Shown one piece after another: positions 58,904 through 64,000 of a DNA stretch of 64,000 bases. Location: positions 62,001 through 126,000 of the forward strand of contig BGKB01000119.1 in assembly GCA_003116975.1 (NCBI GenBank), read 5' to 3'. The translations under genes were made by a program, and so were the position numbers. Under the pieces are notes generated by a model. That model was not told the origin of the DNA and did no database searches. It worked only from the letters and a program-made list of their open reading frames with translations. Origin of the DNA: Aurantiochytrium sp. KH105 (taxonomy: Eukaryota; Sar; Bigyra; Thraustochytrida; Thraustochytriidae). Positions within the stretch are counted from its first letter, which is position 1. The number at the start of each line of letters is the position of its first letter.

Positions 58904-59593
58904 CTCGTCGCGCCGCCGCTCGCTCGCTGGCCCGCCCGCCGCCTCCCGCGGAGACGCGCTGCGCGCCGGGGCCCGCGCGGCCCTCGCCCCGCCCGCCCGC
59001 CGCCTCCCGCGCGCAGCCGGCGCTCGCGCGTCGCGTTGGCGGCGAGGAGTTGGAGCTCGCTCGCCTCGCCCGCCGCGCCCAGCCGGCCGATCGATCGGTG
59101 TATGTGCGCCGTGCCGCGAGCGTGCGCGCGCTGCCTGCGTGCGTGCGGCCGCCGGCCGGGCGTCTGCGCGCGGCCCGGGAGCTCGCGTGCGCGCGGCTCT
59201 GCTGCGCTCGTCGGCGCCGCGCTCTGGACCGCGCTCTCGCCTCGAGCACGCCGCGCCCGCGCCCGCGCGCCGAGCCGGCCGCCGAGCCGGCCGCCGCCGG
59301 CGGCACTACGCAGCGCGAGGCGCTCGCCGCGTACCCGGTCGCCTTCTCGCGTCGCGCTGGCCGGCCCGGCGGAGCAGGGGCCCGAAGGCGAAAGAGCGGG
59401 GGGACGCCCGGTTTCCCAGAGAGGGAGAGGAAAAGGGGAGACGCGTGAGCGCACCGCGGAGACGGCAAAGTCGGCAACAGGAGGAGAGCGAGCGCGAGAG
59501 AAGCAGCGGCCGAGAGAAGGAGGACAGCGACAAGAAGAGGAAGAGGAAGAAGAAGAAGAAGAAGAAGAAGAAGAAAAAGCAAAGCTTGGTTCG
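58904..59593. other. GC-rich divergent promoter region
   Basis: 690 bp separate the ankyrin-BTB gene (-) from the MSS51-like gene (+). Open frames run through both strands, Arg/Ala-rich. A (aag)n/(gaa)n tract lies at about 59534-59577 just before the next ATG. Confidence 0.5.
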
Positions 59594-60454
59594 ATGCGTG
59601 CGAAGGGCAAAGCCGCTGCCGACGCGCTCCGACGCGCGGTCAAAGAGCTCGAGGAGGACCACCTCGTGCCAAGACTTTGGCAGGCGGCAGAAAGAAAGGC
59701 CGTCTCCTCCGCCAACATCGACGATGCCGCAACTGCGAAGCAAGCGAAGGTGGATCCTCTCGAAAATTGGGACACAGTCGTGCAAGAGCTAGGTCTGGAA
59801 AGCTGGGTTGAAAGGCACGCCACGTCAGGAGGCGTGGCAGTCTTTACAAAATTGCTTTCGTACCCTTTGACACTTGCCAAGTATGCCCATGCACAGTGTG
59901 ACCTCGGAAAATCAAACAATGACAATATCCGCGTTAGCATCGTTGGCGCGCGCGCCGAGTCGTCGCTGCCGGCCCTGTACTGGGCTCACCTCGTTGCGCT
60001 CGCGCCAGACTCCGCTCGAGCGCAACAGTGGAACCTGCAATTTATTGGCCCAGATGTGAGTCTGAGCGGACCGCCAGTGCACGATGCCTTGCGCGATCGC
60101 GAGGTTTCCATTCTCGATCAAGTCAGCTTTGCAACCGCGCAGAGGCCGTTGGAGACCTGTGAGCTCCCCTCGCCGGACCTCTACGCCTTTTTCAATAGTG
60201 GCATTGGGCACCCCAAAGAATCAAAGCGCTGGGCACAAGCCCTTGCGGATCTCAAGGGATCGGGCCGACGCGCCCTTTTCACGAGCTTCCATGCAGACGA
60301 TCTGGCTCGCGATTTAAAAGCGTTGGAAGCGCTTGGAGCAAACATCAAGTTTGTGGAGCGTGAAAATTCTCTGAGATCATTGAGTCGTGAGCCTTCACCC
60401 GACCCTTCTGAGCGCGTCTTTGCCAACGCGGCTGTGGTTGTTGCAACGCTCTGA
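59594..60454 (+). CDS. MSS51/ZMYND15 C-terminal-domain-like protein
   Basis: The 286-residue protein is taken from ATG 59594 (MRAKGKAAADALRRAVKELE). The frame is open far upstream but low complexity and purine-repeat-rich. Residues about 105-280 resemble the C-terminal domain of MSS51 and ZMYND15: IRVSIVGARAESSLPALYWA, then WNLQFIGPDVS, then ALFTSFHADDLARDLKALEA. The pattern of I-V-G-A, then W, then F-I-G-P is the core of that family. Yeast MSS51 is a mitochondrial translation activator; ZMYND15 is a repressor adaptor. No MYND finger (no Cys cluster) is present here, so the function is open. Confidence 0.55.
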   Translation: MRAKGKAAADALRRAVKELEEDHLVPRLWQAAERKAVSSANIDDAATAKQAKVDPLENWDTVVQELGLESWVERHATSGGVAVFTKLLSYPLTLAKYAHAQCDLGKSNNDNIRVSIVGARAESSLPALYWAHLVALAPDSARAQQWNLQFIGPDVSLSGPPVHDALRDREVSILDQVSFATAQRPLETCELPSPDLYAFFNSGIGHPKESKRWAQALADLKGSGRRALFTSFHADDLARDLKALEALGANIKFVERENSLRSLSREPSPDPSERVFANAAVVVATL

Positions 60455-61037
60455 TTTTTATTATTATTAAAAACAAGAATTCCCACCCTGCGAGGACTGC
60501 TTTTTCTAAAAAGTAGGTCACGCCGAAGCCAAGTTGAGTCGACTTGAAGTCGAACCCAACTCATATGGACGTTTGAAGTTTCTAGTCAAGTCAAGTCAAG
60601 TCAAGTCAAGTCAAGTCAAGTCAAGTCAAGTCAAAGCTAGTGTCCAGTTGAGTTGAATTGAGATGGAGCCAAGTTTGGGTGGGGCAGGCCTAATTCACAT
60701 GTCAGTCAGAACAGCTTTAGATTATTTTTTGTTTGGAATGTCCAAGTGCAAGAAACAAACAAAAGGTGCGGAGGAATGAAGAGCGTACGATGGTGTCAAA
60801 TATGCCTTTCTTTGTTTTAAATGCACGCGACCGTCTCGCCGATTCTTCGAAAGAAGAAAGGAATGTTAAAAAAAAATGGGCGAAGAAAGAAAGGTTGAAA
60901 CCAATGAGCGCGAAAGAAGAGAAGGCGAGAAGTAGGTAAAGACGGGATTCCTCACAAAGAATGAAACAAGGTGGAGCACAGCTACAGACTTGAGCCAGAC
61001 TGAATCCGTTTTGCCTTTTTTTTGGGCGGGGGGGGAT
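60455..61037. other. convergent intergenic region with TCAAG array
   Basis: It holds the 3' ends of the MSS51-like gene (+) and the GRK-like gene (-). A (TCAAG)n tract lies at 60584-60634, and an imperfect inverted repeat (gttgagtcgactt against aagtcgaacccaac) near 60532-60561. No gene is seen. Confidence 0.5.
60584..60634. repeat. (TCAAG)n pentanucleotide array
   Basis: Ten perfect units lie in tandem, the most homogeneous pentamer array of the window. Confidence 0.95.
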
Positions 61038-62750
61038 TTAAAGAATGCTGCATGCGCCGCTCGTTACTGAAGGCTCGAGATGCGAAAGCTTTCCCTTTCT
61101 CTCGAGGCGAAGGACAGTTACCATGTCACGCTCGTGATTCTTTGAGCTGTAATTAATGTCCTTGACATCGTCCTCCTCGGTAAGCTTGAGTTTTTTGAAC
61201 TCGTGCTCTTTGCTCCGGCCCTGAAGTTCCTCCTGTGAAGCAGCATTGATGGAGTCTGCAGGTGGAGTCCAAGGAGGCGTAACCTTGGCGCCTGCCATCT
61301 GGGCCCAGTCCATGCTCTCGAAGAAGGGATGTGCCTTAAGAATCTCGACCGCTTTGGGGTTTGCACCAAGTCTCTTTGTCCTGTCGCGCTCGAGAAGTTG
61401 TAGGATCAGATCCTTGGCATCTTCCGGAAAGGGATCCTCGCCGCACAGCTCGGGGAATTTAATTTCGTATTGAAGCGTCGCCTCGTTGCGATCTTTGCAG
61501 CCGCTGTATGTCTCCGAGAAGCAGCAAATGCCACTGAGAAATTCGAACAACATGACGCCATAGCTCCACCAATCGGCGTCGAATCCGTACCCCTTCTTTG
61601 TGAGCATCTCTGGAGGCCAGTAACCCGGCGTTCCTGCCCTCCCTGTGAGCAATTTTTCGCCGATTGTTCGGGGCGTCCGCTTGGTCAGCACCGCCAAGCC
61701 CATATCGGAAATTTTGGTGTGGCCCTTCTCGTCGAGCAAAACATTCTCTGGCTTCAGATCACGGTAGAGGATGCCGAGGTTGTGCAGATGCTCGAGCGCG
61801 AGAAGGATTTCTGCTGCGAAAAACCTCGATCGCTCAAGTCCATAGCCATGCGCGTTCGCACGCAAGTGGAACATGAGATCGCCTCCAGTGCACAGCGGCA
61901 GACCGAGATAGAGGTCGGTACTGTCCATGAACGAGTACACCAGCGAGACACAAAACGGAGACGGCTTTTCGCCAAGTGTCTTGAGGATCTGAAATTCACC
62001 AACCACCATCTTCAATACCTTCTTTCCCTTGATGAGCTTCCTATTCATTCCCTTGAGTGCCACCATCTGTCCCGTGACGCGGTGCCGCGCTCCGCTCACC
62101 ACTCCAAATGCTCCTCGTCCAAGATCACGAAAGACGACAAAGTCATCCATGCACACTTCGCGGTCGCGATACCAGATTAATTCCTGAAAGCGTGTCGGAT
62201 ACGACTCATGCGCCTTGAAGAGCTCAAAGGCAGGCACGAAGACCTTTTCGCGAATGATCTCGGCGAGAGGCTTGAAAATCTCGTGAAGTGCTTCGGGCGC
62301 CTCGGATGTAAAGTCAGTCTCGTTGATTGTCGTGGCAATCGTGTCTATTGCTTCGTCCAGTCCAAGTTTGGGGAAGATCTTGCCGAGCTTGCTGAAACGA
62401 GCGTGGACATGCGTGGCTTCAGTCTTGCTAGGGGCTGTGCTTTGCATAAATTCGTCGAGAACATCGTGCGCGTCCTCAAACTGCTTGCTGCGCTTTTCTC
62501 CCCAGGTGTCCGGCTCCTGGTCCGACAATAGACAGCAAAGCAGAAATCGACCAATGCTGCAGCTTGAGACATCTTCTAGCTTAACTTTGCCCACGTACTC
62601 CTCGAGTGGTACGAGTGCATCCGAGTTCTTGGGAGGATGAGGGATCTTCTCTAGGATCGCTTTGGCAAGAGCCTCTTCAGGGTCCACGACAGTCTTGCGA
62701 ATGGCCTCATTGTATTGGTGGTCCTTGATGCATGCAGCAATGTCATCCAT
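61038..62750 (-). CDS. G-protein-coupled-receptor-kinase-like (GRK) kinase with C-terminal CaaX box
   Basis: The 570-residue protein is read from ATG 62750 (MDDIAACIKDHQYNEAIR); the frame upstream has only a GTG. An RGS-homology half-domain covers about 56-185 (SIGRFLLCCLLSDQ, then FEDAHDVLDEFM). The kinase domain (204-476) has LGRGAFGVV, K233, YRDLKPEN (D331), SDMGLAV at 348-354 in place of DFG (GRKs use DLG), and the GRK-type loop GTPGYWPPEM without a phosphorylatable AGC T-loop Thr. The tail ends GACSIL, with C567 as a CaaX prenylation site; final Leu favours geranylgeranylation, as in GRK7. By family, it should phosphorylate activated GPCRs at the membrane. The order RGS-homology, kinase, prenylated tail supports this over other AGC kinases. 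Confidence 0.85.
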   Translation of the reverse strand: MDDIAACIKDHQYNEAIRKTVVDPEEALAKAILEKIPHPPKNSDALVPLEEYVGKVKLEDVSSCSIGRFLLCCLLSDQEPDTWGEKRSKQFEDAHDVLDEFMQSTAPSKTEATHVHARFSKLGKIFPKLGLDEAIDTIATTINETDFTSEAPEALHEIFKPLAEIIREKVFVPAFELFKAHESYPTRFQELIWYRDREVCMDDFVVFRDLGRGAFGVVSGARHRVTGQMVALKGMNRKLIKGKKVLKMVVGEFQILKTLGEKPSPFCVSLVYSFMDSTDLYLGLPLCTGGDLMFHLRANAHGYGLERSRFFAAEILLALEHLHNLGILYRDLKPENVLLDEKGHTKISDMGLAVLTKRTPRTIGEKLLTGRAGTPGYWPPEMLTKKGYGFDADWWSYGVMLFEFLSGICCFSETYSGCKDRNEATLQYEIKFPELCGEDPFPEDAKDLILQLLERDRTKRLGANPKAVEILKAHPFFESMDWAQMAGAKVTPPWTPPADSINAASQEELQGRSKEHEFKKLKLTEEDDVKDINYSSKNHERDMVTVLRLERKGKLSHLEPSVTSGACSIL

Positions 62751-63651
62751 GTTTGGATTGTAGCGATCCTTCCTCCGCGCGTGTACTAGAGCAAACGACT
62801 GCACTGTGCTTGTGGCGCAATGAGCGTCGTTTACAGCTCAAGCGCTGGCCTCCGTCCAAAGTTGAGTTCTCGAGTGAAGCTCTTCAAGGTCGCGCGCGAT
62901 GCGCACCTGAATTCGCGAACTTATGCTTGAACTTGCTTGCTTGCAAGCGACAAGTTGCTTGGCGAACCTGGTGCCCACCTCACTGTGCGTACCCGCCCGC
63001 TCCAGCGTCCTTGTTTTCACGCCCTCCTGCGACCGCCCCGTCACCGCGGAGGCGCTCGCTGTCGAACGCGCGCACGCACGCTCGCACGCACACGCGCACG
63101 TCGGTAGACGTGACCCCCCGCCACCTCCGCGATGTGGACTTTGCTCAGCGACGCGGCGCTCTCAATCCGTTTTCTGACTTTTTTCGCAGAGACTGTTCAA
63201 GGTGTGTCCTCTCGCATGCCTGGTAGCTTGGTAGCTTGGCAGCTTGTCAAAAGGTGCGCTGTGGATAGACCTTCGCTTTTCCTTACTGGCCGTGGCCTGC
63301 ACTATCTCCGCGCGGACAGATTTATACGCTTGCTTCCAGTCGTTGGTACTTGACTGATTGTGATTCACCAAGCAACGGGACGTCCAACCGCTTGCGGCCT
63401 CGACATCAACGTCAGTTGGAAGACTCGAGTGCTTACCTGGTGCTTGGGTTTTAGCCTCGGCACTATAGGCCTCAATTACGGCGCGTCTGAGTCGCTAAAT
63501 GCCGCACAAGCTAGGAAGAATTCTGCTCGCAATCTTTGGCTTGGTTTGCTCGAAAACGATCAACACCTTTCTGATTAGCAGGCAGGCCGTGCGGCCGCGC
63601 CGAGGCTGTCGTGGAAATCAGCCTTGAAAGAACGAAAACGACACACACTCT

Positions 63652-63708
<57 letters not shown>

Positions 63709-64000
63709 GAGGCGCGGAGGCGGAACTTCTGTCTATCTCACATTATTGTCAAAAATCGAAATCTCGAATCAATCAGCCTGAGTTGACCGAGGACCTCGGA
63801 CGGTCAACGGATTCCTCAACGGATAGTTTTATTTTTGTTTTTTCGAAAGGTGGTATAATGGAAGGCCTAGGTAGTACTAGTAAGCCTAGGCGGTAACAAA
63901 AGGAAGGAAAAGAAAAGAGAAAAAGGGAACTCGGGGCGGGCGGGTGGGCGGGCGGGGGACGGAATAGGGGGCATTGAGGCCTTTGATACTTTATTTCAAG
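62751..64000. other. intergenic to window end
   Basis: No gene is supported. A CA/GA dinucleotide array lies at 63641-63709, and a TAGG palindrome cluster at 63863-63890 (aggcctaggtagtactag). TATAGGCCT occurs near 63465. A gtagcttg triplet repeat lies near 63224-63245. Confidence 0.5.
63641..63709. repeat. (CA)n(GA)n dinucleotide array
   Basis: A short ca tract passes directly into about 23 ga units. Confidence 0.95.

Noticed and set aside
58091-59593. long upstream extension of the MSS51-like frame
   Set aside because: It runs antisense through the conserved ankyrin-BTB gene and a purine repeat, so it is not coding.
1-64000. tRNA, rRNA and retroelement genes
   Set aside because: I looked for B-box-like GGTTCGANTC with a cloverleaf context and for reverse transcriptase or capsid-like protein motifs, and found none that I could support.

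Overview
This window looks like nuclear DNA from a GC-rich, intron-poor protist. I infer a labyrinthulomycete (thraustochytrid-type stramenopile). Almost every gene is one uninterrupted ATG-to-stop frame, including one of 10.8 kb. Genes lie on both strands without operons, several starts sit in gccgccATGg-type contexts, and the GC-rich 5' regions are full of tetra-, penta- and hexanucleotide microsatellites. A ZMYND10-like dynein assembly factor implies a flagellated stage. The organism assignment rests on style and gene content, not on a database match.

Layout. 1-2.3 kb: a putatively myristoylated protein with three cyclic-nucleotide-binding domains and an RGS domain. 2.85-4.58 kb: a PIF/Harbinger DNA transposon with 45-bp inverted repeats and TTA target duplications, holding a 137-N assembly gap. 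4.6-10 kb: two tandem WD40 paralogues. The first is short and ends in a possible CaaX box; the second is a WD40-Roc-COR-TIR ROCO protein. 11.6-16.1 kb: a NELF-B homologue with a bromodomain inserted inside it, convergent with a SPRY protein. 18-28.9 kb: a tRNA pseudouridine synthase, a chromatin-like basic protein, a tyrosine phosphatase, an AF4/FMR2-like protein, a PSMG4-like proteasome chaperone and a small orphan. 28.9-32.6 kb: GC-rich, repeat-laden DNA with no convincing gene. 32.6-37.4 kb: a multipass membrane protein, ZMYND10 and a METTL21-type methyltransferase. 37.5-48.3 kb: one 3588-residue type I membrane protein built from about 28 cysteine-bearing repeats. 49.5-51.2 kb: a cytochrome P450. 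51.2-54.4 kb: microsatellite-rich DNA. 54.4-62.8 kb: an AGC kinase, an ankyrin-BTB protein, an MSS51/ZMYND15-like protein and a GRK-like kinase with a possible CaaX box.

Themes. The RGS-cNMP protein and the GRK-like kinase both belong to G-protein signalling. NELF-B and the AFF-like protein belong to the control of RNA polymerase II pausing and release. The ROCO-TIR protein has the layout of an innate-immune or cell-death sensor. The strongest candidates for undescribed biology are the bromodomain-bearing NELF-B, the giant repeat protein, the WD40-Roc-COR-TIR protein and the triple-cNBD-RGS protein.
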